64,000 nt of DNA from DASZIT01 sp963770635 (GCA_963770635.1 CAVYQI010000005.1:310001-374000), one strand, 5' to 3'. Counted from the first letter of the stretch, positions 9,152 to 18,627 are shown. The notes: generated by a model not told the origin, from the sequence alone. A program made the numbers and translations.

Positions 9152-10735
9152 TCACGAGGGGGCGTTCTCGGCACTGGTCGGCCGCCGAGGAAGAATCGGC
9201 GCATCCCGCCCGGAGCTCTGGACCGCGACCACCGGTTCGGCCCCGATCCGGACGTCCATCTCCTCGTGGTACTCCTCTTCCACGTTGACCGCCCAGATGT
9301 CGTGGTGGGCCCCGTGGATGTTCTCCACCGTCAGCATGGCTGTGTACATCGAGTGGTCCTGGTTGTTGTATTTGTGCATGCCGTTACGCCCCACCGGGTG
9401 GACATTGGGGGCGTTCACCTCGAACCAGCGGCGGAGGACTTCGACGTTGTCACGGTAGACGTCGTCGTAGACCGGGTAGGCCTTGGGCATCCGGACCACG
9501 TACCCGGCTTCGACATCGGATGGATCGACCAGCCCGATGGTGGCCAACTCCTTGGTGGCCAACGCCACCAGCTCGTCGTCGCGGCTCGACCACAGATCGT
9601 CGTCCTCGAACACGAAGTACTCCATGCCCAGACACGTCCGTCCATCCTTGACCAGGTAGGGGGACCACGACCCGAAGTTCTGGATGCGACCGACCCGCAC
9701 GTCCGGTGAGTGGATGTAGATCCAATTGTCGGGGAACCCCTTCTCCTCGGGAATCACCAGGGCCACGGTCAGGAAGTCCCGGTAGTGGAGATCGGAGGCG
9801 GCCGCCCGGACCTCGTCGGGCGGCGGCGGATCGACCATGCGGGCCAATTCGGTGAACGGCATGGAGGAAATGACGTGAGAGGCGGGAAGCCGGGCCGTCG
9901 ACCCGTCGGCGGTGACACTCACCGCCACCGCTTTGCCCTCCTCGACGTGCACGGCGGTGGCCCGGGTGCTCATCAGGACCTCTCCGCCCCGGGCGATGAC
10001 CTTTTCGGTACACCGTTCCCACATCATCCCGGGGCCGAGCTTCGGGTACTCGAACTCCTCGATGAGACTAGTCACCTGTTTCGACTTGTCCCGTCGCTTG
10101 CCGGCGACCGATGACCGAATCGGCTCCCAGACCGCATTCCACATCGACATCCCTTTGATCCTCTGTGCCCCCCAGTCCGCGGAGATCTCCGACGCCGAGA
10201 CGCCCCAGACCTTCTCGTTGTAGGTCTTGAAGAAATGCCGGTACAGCCGCCACCCGTAGTTCGAGACGATGTAGCCCTCCAGGGTGGAGAGGTCCTTCGG
10301 GGGCCGGAACCGCACCCATAGAAACGAGAGCCCGCAACGGAAGGCTTCGACCAGTCCCAGATTCGACAGGGCATTGGTCAACTTGATCGGGTAGTCGTAG
10401 TACTTGCCGCCGTAGAAGATCCGGCTCATCCGGGGGCGGAGGAGGAAATCCTCCGGGGGAAGGATCTGGTGCCAAAACGCCTCTACCGGTGTTACCTTGG
10501 TGAAGAAGCGGTGACCGCCGATGTCGAACCGCCACCCGTCCCGTTCCACCGTCCGGCTGATGCCGCCGACCACCCGGTCGCCCTCCACCACGGTGACCGG
10601 GTCGCCGGCCGTCGCGAGTTGATAGGCGGCGGTGAGCCCGGCCGGGCCGGCGCCGACCACGATGACCGGATCGGTGAGTGGGGACGGAGGACCGGCGGTG
10701 TCGATCTCGGTTGCGCTGTCCTTCGATGGTCCCAC
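9152..10735 (-). CDS. FAD-dependent oxidoreductase, UDP-galactopyranose-mutase-like
   Basis: The protein binds FAD through VIVVGAGPAGLTAAYQL, followed by GGISRTVERDGWRFDIGGH, the extended dinucleotide motif of the amine oxidase / protoporphyrinogen oxidase / UDP-galactopyranose mutase superfamily. A C-terminal GRNGMHKYNNQDHSM segment, which in mutase-like proteins contacts FAD and the sugar nucleotide, is intact. A classic Glf is about 380 residues; this protein is about 527, so it is a mutase-like relative and not an orthologue that I can prove. No ATG exists near the N-terminus; I chose the GTG at 10735 with an AAGGA site 14 bases upstream, while an upstream GTG at 10813 would add 26 residues. 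With a flippase and glycosyltransferases next to it, a sugar-nucleotide or lipid-linked sugar substrate is likely. Confidence 0.75.
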   Translation of the reverse strand: MGPSKDSATEIDTAGPPSPLTDPVIVVGAGPAGLTAAYQLATAGDPVTVVEGDRVVGGISRTVERDGWRFDIGGHRFFTKVTPVEAFWHQILPPEDFLLRPRMSRIFYGGKYYDYPIKLTNALSNLGLVEAFRCGLSFLWVRFRPPKDLSTLEGYIVSNYGWRLYRHFFKTYNEKVWGVSASEISADWGAQRIKGMSMWNAVWEPIRSSVAGKRRDKSKQVTSLIEEFEYPKLGPGMMWERCTEKVIARGGEVLMSTRATAVHVEEGKAVAVSVTADGSTARLPASHVISSMPFTELARMVDPPPPDEVRAAASDLHYRDFLTVALVIPEEKGFPDNWIYIHSPDVRVGRIQNFGSWSPYLVKDGRTCLGMEYFVFEDDDLWSSRDDELVALATKELATIGLVDPSDVEAGYVVRMPKAYPVYDDVYRDNVEVLRRWFEVNAPNVHPVGRNGMHKYNNQDHSMYTAMLTVENIHGAHHDIWAVNVEEEYHEEMDVRIGAEPVVAVQSSGRDAPILPRRPTSAENAPS

Positions 10736-10865
10736 GAGGTGAAATCCGTTCCTTCTTTTATGTGCCCGTTCGCCGGGGGCGGCGTCTGGGCAGGTGGTGG
10801 CCCGGGCTCGCACCTGACGTTTCCCCGAAACAGTACCTTGTCACCCCCCCGGTGGTGGCGAACGC

Positions 10866-11981
10866 TCAGGGGACGAAAACGCCCAGAAAGGCGAGGAGCG
10901 AATAGCCGGCCATGCCGACGCCGGCCAGGACCAGGACGATTCGCTCCACCCCTCGTCGGGAAGTCAGGGTGGAGGCGGCGATGGCCAGCGGGAACCCGCT
11001 GAGGGCGTACCGCTCGAACGAGTCGAGGTTCGAGGACGCCACCGACACCACCAACACCGCGGCAGCGAACGCCGCATAGGAGAGCGGGAGCCGACGAAAC
11101 GCCACCACCAGGAGGACCAGGCAGAGTGCCACCCACGGGATATGGAGGGCACTGCCCAAATGGTGGCCATGGCTGGCCGCCACCAGGTTGTGCCACATCG
11201 AGGCGAATGGCGAGGTGATCACTCCCCGGTGCCCGGGCTGATCCTGGAGCCGGAACGGGAGGAACGCGTCCCCGAAGGAACTGCCGACCCAGGCCAGATA
11301 GGCGCCGACTCCGACGGCCGGGGCAATCACCGCCGCCAGCCGGGACGCGACGGCCGGGACCGACCGCTCGGTCCGGCCGCTGCGGTAGGCCTCGATCAGC
11401 ACCGGGACGATGAGGAGGAGGCCGACCGGGCGCACCGTGCCGGCCACCAGCCCGGCCAATGCCGCCCACCACCACCGGCCGGAGCGGATGGCCAAGATGG
11501 TGACCGTGGTGCACAGCAGCAGCGCCCCCTCGGCATAGGCCATCACCAGGGTGAAGGCCGGAGGGGCGAGGGCCAACAGCCACACACTCCGGCGAGCCAG
11601 GCCGCGGTCGCCGAACTCGCGCTCGACCAGGATCCACAACACCGCCATGCCGGCCAACGCACAGAGGTTGGCGACGATGATCAGCCCGGTGCCCGGGCTG
11701 ATACCCGGGATCCAGCCAAGCGCCCGTCCGGCCAGCGGGAACGCCGGGAAGAAACGGAGCGACTGCCGTCCCGACGCCGCATAGCCATGGGCGGCGATCG
11801 ACTGGTACCAGCCGGCGTCCCAACCCAACAGGCCCTGGTGGACCCGCAGCAGCGCGGCGTGGTTTCCCGGGCGCAGATGGGACACGGTGAGATGGGCCAC
11901 CACCAGGGTCACCGCCACCAGGACCCGGGCCGTCACCCACGCCGGGAGGGCGAGCACCACCGCCTGGCCGAACTGGCGCAC
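10866..11981 (-). CDS. PIG-V/GT-C family mannosyltransferase-like membrane protein
   Basis: A polytopic membrane protein of about 371 residues. LLGWDAGWYQSIAAHGY near the N-terminus is the WD-x-x-WY-x-x-IA-x-x-GY motif of the PIG-V-like mannosyltransferases, placed in the first outer loop, followed by FFPAFPL. Eight or more hydrophobic spans follow. These enzymes use polyprenyl-phosphate sugars on the outer side of the membrane. The open frame runs upstream to 12305, but the first hundred codons only mirror the neighbouring gene in another frame. I chose GTG at 11981 just before the first span; TTG at 12050 is the alternative. It follows the GT39-type gene at 12058-13803 closely. Donor sugar is not visible. 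Confidence 0.75.
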   Translation of the reverse strand: MRQFGQAVVLALPAWVTARVLVAVTLVVAHLTVSHLRPGNHAALLRVHQGLLGWDAGWYQSIAAHGYAASGRQSLRFFPAFPLAGRALGWIPGISPGTGLIIVANLCALAGMAVLWILVEREFGDRGLARRSVWLLALAPPAFTLVMAYAEGALLLCTTVTILAIRSGRWWWAALAGLVAGTVRPVGLLLIVPVLIEAYRSGRTERSVPAVASRLAAVIAPAVGVGAYLAWVGSSFGDAFLPFRLQDQPGHRGVITSPFASMWHNLVAASHGHHLGSALHIPWVALCLVLLVVAFRRLPLSYAAFAAAVLVVSVASSNLDSFERYALSGFPLAIAASTLTSRRGVERIVLVLAGVGMAGYSLLAFLGVFVP

Positions 11982-12057
11982 GGGCGTCTCGGCCCGCCTC
12001 GTCGAGCGGTCACCGGCTGATCGGGTCAAGAGCCGTGTCCCGGGGTTCAACTCGAGA

Positions 12058-13803
12058 TCAAGACTTCGTCGGCACGAACTGGTACAGGTACATGGGTTGG
12101 TAGAACTGGGCGTCGTTCCCGACCACCAGGCTGTGCACCTGGTAGTGCGGATTGCTCTGCAGGGTGTCCACGATCTGCTCGCACTTGGTCCCGAGTGTCT
12201 GGTAGCCGGGAGCCCACACCAAGAAGATCTGGCCGCTCGGACCGGCCATGGACTCGAGGCGCCCGGCGAAGGCGGTCGGCACGCCGGCACGGGACGCCGC
12301 CGCATAGTCGACCCAATCGACGAAGGTCGGGCCCGTCCCCCGCGGGAAGGTGATCTGCTGGTACCGGCCGGCGGGGAGCAGCCGGTCCACCGCCGGCCCC
12401 AGCTGGTCCGGACAGTAGGCGACCACGTCGCCAGGTTGCGCCCGGGTGCTCATCGCCGCCGCCACCTGACCGGCCTGGGTGCGGTTGGTGGTGACGTTGG
12501 CGAACGAGGCGACCAGCCCGGCGATGATGGCCACCGCCAGGATGCTGTTCCTCACCCGCGGGTCGAGGAAGGTGGTCAACCCGAGGGACACCAGCAGGAC
12601 CACCGGGACGAACACCACCGAGGCGTAGCGGGCATCGAAGGCGCTGTTGGACAGGAATCCACCGGCGATGGCGGCAGCCAAGGTGCCCAAGATGATCCAT
12701 CCCAACGGGCGACCGAGGGGACGGGTCCGAATGTCCAGTTCGATGTGGCGCCGGTCGGTGGCGATCCCGAACAGACCCAGGCCGATGAGGGCGAAGTAGA
12801 TGAGCGCCAACGCCCGGCCCTGGTTGGTGCCGCCACCCGCGAACGAAGCCACTGCGTTGACCATGGCGGCGAAGTTGGCCGGGGTGGCCCAGGGGGTGCC
12901 GGTGTGGGCCGACTGGTAGAGGAAGATCGGGACCCAGGGGACGAAGGTCAGGGCCCCCACGGCCATGGCCACCATGGCCGAGACGGCCGGCCGCCGCCAG
13001 GTGGGGCGCCCCCGCCACGCCTGCCAGGCCAACCACAGGAAGGCGGTCCCGAGAAGGTAGAACGACCAGTAGTGGCTGTAGAGGAGGAGTCCGGTGACGA
13101 CGGCCAGTGCCACCAGGTTGCCGGGTCGGGGCCGGGTCAACACCCGCTGCATGGCCAGCAGCCCGAGCACCGTCAACAGCGCGACCAGGGCGTACATCCG
13201 GGTCTCGGTGTCGTACCGCACCGCGAACGGCGAGGTGGCCACCAGCAGCATGGCCGCCCATCCGGCCGTGCGGCCTCCCAACCGGCGGCCGGCCAGCCAC
13301 ACCAGGGGCACCGTCACCACACCGATCACCCCCGAGAGTGACCGGACGGCGAGGTCGGAATCCCCGAACACCCCCATCCATCCGTGGAGGAGCACGTAGA
13401 AGAGCGGCGGCGCCCCGTCCCGCTTCAAGTAGGTCGGCAGGGTGTGCAGGGGTTGCTTGGCGATGTTGACGGTCAGGGCTTCGTCGAGCCAGAGGTCGGA
13501 GCGGGTCCAGAAACGCAGGACCAACGCCACCACCAGGACCACGGCGGTGGCGACTCCCAGCCCGAGGGTGACTCCCCGCCCGAAAGGCTTCTCGGCCGGA
13601 TGGTCGCCGGCGGTGCCGTCATCCGTGGCCGCGGTGCCGGCCGACGGCTGGTTGACCGGAACGCCGTCGGAGCCGTCGGTTCTTTCCTCTGTTTCGGGCG
13701 GGGTCGCCGACGCGGTCCCGATCGAAACCATATCCATGGCCCGCATGGTACCCATGCCCGACCCCCAGGAGGATTCCTCGCGGCCGGTGGCGTTTTCGGC
13801 CAT
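12058..13803 (-). CDS. GT39/ArnT-type membrane glycosyltransferase
   Basis: A polytopic GT-C enzyme of 581 residues. After a soluble N-terminal stretch of about 75 residues and a first span, DLWLDEALTVNIAKQP carries the acidic D-E pair of the PMT/ArnT superfamily in the first outer loop, and RDGAPPLFYVLLHGWM follows as the usual second motif. About ten further spans precede a C-terminal soluble region of about 140 residues ending in QFVPTKS. The enzyme should transfer a sugar from a polyprenyl-phosphate donor outside the membrane. ATG at 13803 is favoured over 13845 because GGAGGT lies four bases upstream. The gene diverges from the peptide importer at 13925 and leads the minus-strand glycan genes. 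Confidence 0.8.
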   Translation of the reverse strand: MAENATGREESSWGSGMGTMRAMDMVSIGTASATPPETEERTDGSDGVPVNQPSAGTAATDDGTAGDHPAEKPFGRGVTLGLGVATAVVLVVALVLRFWTRSDLWLDEALTVNIAKQPLHTLPTYLKRDGAPPLFYVLLHGWMGVFGDSDLAVRSLSGVIGVVTVPLVWLAGRRLGGRTAGWAAMLLVATSPFAVRYDTETRMYALVALLTVLGLLAMQRVLTRPRPGNLVALAVVTGLLLYSHYWSFYLLGTAFLWLAWQAWRGRPTWRRPAVSAMVAMAVGALTFVPWVPIFLYQSAHTGTPWATPANFAAMVNAVASFAGGGTNQGRALALIYFALIGLGLFGIATDRRHIELDIRTRPLGRPLGWIILGTLAAAIAGGFLSNSAFDARYASVVFVPVVLLVSLGLTTFLDPRVRNSILAVAIIAGLVASFANVTTNRTQAGQVAAAMSTRAQPGDVVAYCPDQLGPAVDRLLPAGRYQQITFPRGTGPTFVDWVDYAAASRAGVPTAFAGRLESMAGPSGQIFLVWAPGYQTLGTKCEQIVDTLQSNPHYQVHSLVVGNDAQFYQPMYLYQFVPTKS

Positions 13804-13924
13804 GATGACCTCCATCGGTGTGGTGCCGAGCAGTAACCTCCCCACCAGCCGGTCTCACCTGTGGCAGTCTTCGGCAGTACCAGGGGTGAATGCGGGGGGG
13901 GTCAGTTCGTGAAGGGGGACAGCA

Positions 13925-15589
13925 GTGACAATGCCTAATCCAATGGATCGTCGGGCATTTCTCGCTCGGTCGGCGGCCACCGGGGGGATCATTCTGGCCG
14001 GCGCCGCGGGTTTGGAGGCCTGCTCGTCGAGTCCCTCCAGTTCGGGTTCCACCGGCGGCACGCCGGGTGTCAACACCGGGACCCCGAAGACGGGCGGGTC
14101 GGTGGTGATCGGGACCACCGCGGAGATCGACGGCTTCTTCCCCCCCACCAACCACTGGGACAACAACGGCTTCCTCTACGCCACCACCGTCTACGATCCC
14201 CTGACCGCCCAGGCGGCCGACGGGACCATCAAGCCGTATCTGGCCCAATCCGTCACTCCCAACTCGACGTATGACGTCTGGACCCTGACCCTGCGACCCG
14301 GCATCACCTTCCACGACGGCTCCCCGTTGACCGCCACGGTGGTCAAGAACAACTTCGACGCCCTCAAGGCGTCCGCCCTCGCCGGCCCCGCCCTGCAAGC
14401 GATTACCTCGGCCACCGTCACCGGGACGTTGACCTTGGTCTACAACTGCTCGCAGCCGCTGGTCTCGTTCCCGGCCGGCCTGGCCACCCAAGTGGGCTTC
14501 GTGGTCGCCCAGGCCATGCTCGACGCCGCGGCCGCCTCCTCCACCGCCTCACCCCCTCCGATCGGCACCGGCCCGTTCATCTATCAAAACTGGCAGCCCA
14601 ACCAACAATTCACCGCGACCCGCAACCCGCATTACTGGCGGAGCGGACTGCCCTACCTCAACTCGATCACCTTCAAGCCGATTCCCGACACCACCCAGCG
14701 GGAAGCCACCCTCAAGACCGGAGGGGTGGACCTGATCGTGTCGGCCGACCCGAATACCGTGAACCACTTTCGCGGCCAGTCGGGCTTTCAGCTGGTCGAC
14801 ACCATCAACTACACCGTCGGCGAGCCGGACATGGACTTCATCATGTTGAACTGTGCCGTCGCGCCCACCAACGACCTCCGTGTCCGCCAAGCGCTGGCCA
14901 AGGCCACCGACCAGGCCCAGGTGATCAAGATTTTCGGCGGCGGGCTGGCCAAGCCGACCAACGGGCTGTTCCCCCCGGGGAACAAGTACAACTCGGCCAC
15001 CGCCTACCCGGCCTTCGACCTGCCGGGGGCCAAGGCGCTGGTCTCCGCCTACAAGGCTGACCACGGCTCTCTGGCGTTGGAGTTGACCGGCACCACCGAC
15101 CCCCGCATCGTCAATGCCACCGAGGTGCTGCAATCGATGTGGAACGCGGCCGGCATGGACGTCTCCATCAAGGCCATCGAACAAGCCGAGCTGATCACCG
15201 ACGCCCTGGAGGGGAGCTTCCAGGCCGTCACCTGGGAGCAATTCGCCGTCCCGGATCCCGACCTCAACTACGTCTGGTGGAGCACCACCACCGACAATGC
15301 TCCGGGAAAGATCACCCTGAACTTCGCCCGTAATTCCGATCCCCAGATCGAGACCGCCTTGCAGTCCGGCCGCTCGAGTCCGGACCCGGCGACCCGGATC
15401 AAGGCATATCAGACGGTGAACCAGCGGCTGGCCGTCGATCTCCCCTACATCTGGCTGGGTCAGACAATCTGGTCGGAGGTCGGCGACGCCCGGGTCCAGA
15501 ACTTCGCCAACCCGGTGCTCCCCGACGGGTCGCCAGGGCTTCCGTTCCAGTGGGGCTTCTTCTTCCCCACCCAGATCTGGATGGACTAG
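13925..15589 (+). CDS. Peptide ABC transporter substrate-binding lipoprotein (SBP family 5)
   Basis: The extracytoplasmic binding protein of a Dpp/Opp-type importer, 554 residues, the usual size for SBP_bac_5. The N-terminus MDRRAFLARSAATGG has a twin-arginine pair and a hydrophobic stretch ending in LEAC, a lipobox with the lipid-anchored cysteine at about residue 33, so the mature protein should be exported by Tat and tethered to the membrane. A serine/glycine/threonine-rich linker follows. Family segments such as YDPLTAQAADG and ATDQAQVIKIFGGG are present. GGGGGA lies six bases before the GTG; ATG at 13931 is an alternative. Both permeases and both ATPases follow on the same strand. The ligand class (dipeptide, oligopeptide or other) cannot be told. 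Confidence 0.9.
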   Translation: MTMPNPMDRRAFLARSAATGGIILAGAAGLEACSSSPSSSGSTGGTPGVNTGTPKTGGSVVIGTTAEIDGFFPPTNHWDNNGFLYATTVYDPLTAQAADGTIKPYLAQSVTPNSTYDVWTLTLRPGITFHDGSPLTATVVKNNFDALKASALAGPALQAITSATVTGTLTLVYNCSQPLVSFPAGLATQVGFVVAQAMLDAAAASSTASPPPIGTGPFIYQNWQPNQQFTATRNPHYWRSGLPYLNSITFKPIPDTTQREATLKTGGVDLIVSADPNTVNHFRGQSGFQLVDTINYTVGEPDMDFIMLNCAVAPTNDLRVRQALAKATDQAQVIKIFGGGLAKPTNGLFPPGNKYNSATAYPAFDLPGAKALVSAYKADHGSLALELTGTTDPRIVNATEVLQSMWNAAGMDVSIKAIEQAELITDALEGSFQAVTWEQFAVPDPDLNYVWWSTTTDNAPGKITLNFARNSDPQIETALQSGRSSPDPATRIKAYQTVNQRLAVDLPYIWLGQTIWSEVGDARVQNFANPVLPDGSPGLPFQWGFFFPTQIWMD

Positions 15590-15621
15590 GCGACCGGCGA
15601 CCCGGTCGAACCCACTCATCG

Positions 15622-16566
15622 ATGCTCAAGTACCTCCTCAAGCGGGTCGCCCAGCTGGTCGTCATCTCCTTCGTCATCTCGGTGCTGGTGTTCTTGCTGG
15701 TCCACCTGCTCCCCGGAGACCCGACCACCATCATCCTCGGGGTCAACGCCACCGCCGCCAACCGGCAGAACCTGCTCCACCAGCTGGGCCTCAACCTGCC
15801 GCTCTACCACCAGTACTGGATCTGGATCGGCAACGTCGTCCACGGCAACCTCGGGCAGTCCTACCTGACCCACGAGACCGTCGCCCACATCATCACCACC
15901 GGGTTCCCTATCGACCTCGAGCTGATCATCATCTCCCAGGTGGTGGCGTTCGCGGTGGCCATCCCGCTGGCGTTGATCACCGCCCGCCGACCCAACCGGC
16001 CGCTCGACAATGTGGCCACCACCGGGACCTTCGGCCTCCTCGCCCTCCCGCCCTTCCTGTTGGCTCCGATCTTCGTGGCCGTCTTCGCCGTCGGCCTCCA
16101 CTGGTTTCCGGCCACCGGGTACATACCCTTCACCCAGAATCCGGCCAGCAACCTCCACGACATGATCCTCCCCGGCTTGGCGCTGACCGCCGGTTCGATC
16201 GCCGTCTACTACCGGCTGCTCCGGTCCGACCTGATCATGACCCTGCAGGAGGACTTCATCACCATGGCCCGGTCCAAGGGCCTCTCCAACCGGCGGATCA
16301 TGTGGCGCCAGGCGTTCCGACCCTCGACCTTCTCGCTGCTGGCGGTGTCCGGGGTCAACATCGGCTCGCTGCTGGCCGGAACCTTCATCGTCGAGTACCT
16401 CTTCGCCATGGACGGCTTGGGATTCTCCATCGTCGCCGCCGTGCAACAGCGCGACTACCTGGTCGTCCAGGGGATCACCCTGGTGGTGGCCGTCGCCTAT
16501 GTGGTGCTCCAGTTCATCATCGACTTCCTGTTCACGGTGGTCGATCCACGAGTGACCCGGGAGTGA
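15622..16566 (+). CDS. dppB: Peptide ABC transporter permease, DppB type
   Basis: The first membrane subunit of the importer, 314 residues with six predicted spans. It starts MLKYLLKRVAQLVV, the standard N-terminus of DppB/OppB permeases, followed by FLLVHLLPGDP, a family hallmark. The coupling EAA-like loop that docks on the ATPases reads DFITMARSKGLSNRRIMWRQA, and the end is VVDPRVTRE, again typical. An in-frame start at 15550 would only add 24 non-family residues, so the ATG at 15622 is used. The gene starts 32 bases after the binding protein and ends three bases before dppC. Confidence 0.92.
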   Translation: MLKYLLKRVAQLVVISFVISVLVFLLVHLLPGDPTTIILGVNATAANRQNLLHQLGLNLPLYHQYWIWIGNVVHGNLGQSYLTHETVAHIITTGFPIDLELIIISQVVAFAVAIPLALITARRPNRPLDNVATTGTFGLLALPPFLLAPIFVAVFAVGLHWFPATGYIPFTQNPASNLHDMILPGLALTAGSIAVYYRLLRSDLIMTLQEDFITMARSKGLSNRRIMWRQAFRPSTFSLLAVSGVNIGSLLAGTFIVEYLFAMDGLGFSIVAAVQQRDYLVVQGITLVVAVAYVVLQFIIDFLFTVVDPRVTRE

Positions 16567-16569
16567 TCG

Positions 16570-17521
16570 ATGCCGACTGAGCACAAGGTGCACTCACCGA
16601 CCCTGGGCGGCACCCTGGCCGGCACGGTGCCGGGCCAGACCCCTCCGATCGTGGCGGCATCGTCGATGGGCGGGGCCCTCCCCTCCGACGACATCCTGGC
16701 CAAGCGGCCGCTGGGCCCGCTGTTCTGGTTCGCACTGGCGTGGGTGGCCATCGTGGCCCTCGGCGCCATCCTCGCCAACCTCCTCCCCCTCCCGAACCCG
16801 AACTTCCAGAACTACAGCGCCATCAACATCGGCCCGAACATCCACCACCTCCTGGGCACCGACGAGCTGGGTCGGGACCTGCTCAGCCGGATCGTGTTCG
16901 GCTCCCGGGTGTCGCTGGTGGTGGGTTTCGCCGCGGTCGGCATCGGTTTGCTCATCGGTGGCACCCTCGGACTCATCTCCGGGTTCAAGGGCGGCGCCTT
17001 CGACATCGCCTTCAATGCCGGCTCGTTCGTGATCCTGGCGTTTCCGGCCATCGTGGCGGTGATCGCCATCGTCGCCTTCTGGGGCCAGACCCTGGCGAAG
17101 ATCACCATCATCATCGGCGTCGGCACCATCCCGATCATGTTCCGGGTGGTCCGCGTCGTCGCTGTCGTTCGCCAACCGCGACTTCGTGATGGCCGCCCGC
17201 ACCCTGGGGGCCAGCGGTACCCGGATCATCTTCCGGGAGATCCTCCCCAACGTCATCCCGGCGGCGGTCTCCTTCGGGCTGATCACCGTGGCCGGCGTCA
17301 TCGTCCTGGAGGGATCGCTGGCCTTCCTCGGGCTCTCGGTGGCCCTCCCGACCCCGTCGTGGGGGAACCTGATCGCGGAGGGAACCTCGAACGGGAACCT
17401 GCAAACCAACCCGTTGATCATGATGTGGCCGGCGCTGGCCATGTTCCTGCTGTTGCTGTCGATCAACCTGATCGGCGACCGCCTCCGGCAGCGATTCGAC
17501 ATCCGGGAAGGCCTGTTGTGA
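16570..17521 (+). CDS. dppC: Peptide ABC transporter permease, DppC type, apparent frameshift
   Basis: The second membrane subunit, about 317 residues when repaired. The first frame gives an N-terminal tail, a first span and HHLLGTDELGRDLLSRIVFG, the DppC hallmark, up to PIMFRVVR near 17154. The rest continues in another frame: ANRDFVMAARTLGASG (EAA-like docking loop), then VIVLEGSLAFLGLSV and FDIREGLL at the stop. The break lies at about 17143-17165 in CCGCGTCG; restoring a CG pair there would give RVVRASSLSFANRDFV, which fits the family, so a two-base loss is the simplest reading. The first frame stays open into dppD, which could mislead an annotator into one 685-residue fusion. Its stop overlaps the dppD start as GTGA. 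Confidence 0.82.
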
Positions 17522-18627
17522 TCGATCGCCAGCCGGTCGGCATCACCGAGGGGAGAATCGAGTTCCCCGACGTCACCGATTTCGCCGATCCGTTGCTGGT
17601 GGTCAAGGACCTGCACACCTCGTTCCGCACCGGACGGGGCACCGTGCACGCGGTGGACGGCGTGTCGCTCAGCGTCGACCGGGGCACCACCCTCGGCGTG
17701 GTCGGTGAATCGGGATCGGGCAAGACAGTGCTGGCCCGCTCGATCATGGGCCTCCTCCCGGTCCGAGACGTCATCCGCAGCGGCTCGGTGGAGTTCACCG
17801 GCCACGAGATGACCACCATGACTCCCGCCCAACTGCGCCAGGTATGGGGCGCCCAGATGAGCATGATCTTCCAGGACCCGATGACCGCCCTCAACCCGGT
17901 GGTCCGCATCGGCAACCAGATCACCGACTCGCTCCGCCTCCACCTGGAGATGGACCGGAAGGAGGCCAACGCCACCGCCGTCGAGCTCCTCCGGTCGGTG
18001 GGCATACCGTCCCCCGAAGAACGGATCCGCTGGTACCCGTTCCAGCTGTCAGGAGGCATGCGGCAGCGGGTGATGATCGCCATCGCCCTGGCTTGCGCCC
18101 CGCGGCTGGTGCTGGCCGACGAGCCGACCACCGGGCTCGATGTGTCGGTCCAGGCCCAGATCCTCGACCTGCTCCAAGCCATGCAGCGCGAGCGCCATAT
18201 GGCGGTGATCCTGGTCACCCACGACCTCGGGGTGGTGGCGAAGCGGGCTGATGAGATCGCGGTGATGTACGCGGGGCGCATTGTCGAACGAGCCCCGACC
18301 CGCACCCTGTTCGCCCACACCCGAATGCCGTACACCCGGGCGTTGATGAACTCCATCCCCCGGTTGGCCGACCCGAGCGGAACCCGGCTCCAGGCCATCG
18401 CCGGACGACCCCCTGACCTCATCCATCCGCCGCCGGGCTGCCGATTCGCACCCCGATGCCCCTACGTCCAGGACAAGTGTCGGGAGTCGGATCCGCCGCT
18501 GCGCACCGCGGCCTCGTCCGACCATGTCTTCGCCTGCTGGTTCCCGCTGGTTGACGGTGCGCCGGCCGGAACTGCCGCCGCCGCCGACCGGGTGCCGTCG
18601 GTCGACTCGGGGACCCCGTCATCATGA
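17518..18627 (+). CDS. dppD: Peptide ABC transporter ATPase, DppD type
   Basis: The first ATP-binding subunit, 369 residues. It shows Walker A GESGSGKT, Q-loop FQDPMTALNP, signature LSGGMRQRVMIA, Walker B LVLADEPTTGLD and the H-loop THDLG. After the ATPase core comes the oligopeptide C-terminal domain with PPGCRFAPRCPYVQDKC, whose cysteines can bind an iron-sulfur cluster in some Dpp/Opp ATPases. GTG at 17518 overlaps the dppC stop by four bases, indicating translational coupling. The open frame continues far upstream, but only because dppC is frameshifted into it. It overlaps dppF by four bases. Confidence 0.93.
   Translation: MIDRQPVGITEGRIEFPDVTDFADPLLVVKDLHTSFRTGRGTVHAVDGVSLSVDRGTTLGVVGESGSGKTVLARSIMGLLPVRDVIRSGSVEFTGHEMTTMTPAQLRQVWGAQMSMIFQDPMTALNPVVRIGNQITDSLRLHLEMDRKEANATAVELLRSVGIPSPEERIRWYPFQLSGGMRQRVMIAIALACAPRLVLADEPTTGLDVSVQAQILDLLQAMQRERHMAVILVTHDLGVVAKRADEIAVMYAGRIVERAPTRTLFAHTRMPYTRALMNSIPRLADPSGTRLQAIAGRPPDLIHPPPGCRFAPRCPYVQDKCRESDPPLRTAASSDHVFACWFPLVDGAPAGTAAAADRVPSVDSGTPSS

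Noticed and set aside
7616..9709. A 697-codon plus-strand frame across the flippase and flavoprotein
   Set aside because: No motif, many His/Asp/Gln-rich stretches typical of antisense frames in GC-rich DNA, and it spans the ends of two good minus-strand genes.
11887..13341. A 484-codon plus-strand frame across the GT39 gene
   Set aside because: Antisense to a gene with clear PMT-type motifs and a well-placed Shine-Dalgarno site.
16570..18627. A single 685-codon frame that looks like a permease-ATPase fusion
   Set aside because: The permease sense stops near 17154 and resumes in another frame to 17521; dppD has its own GTG start at 17518. The long frame results from the dppC phase break.
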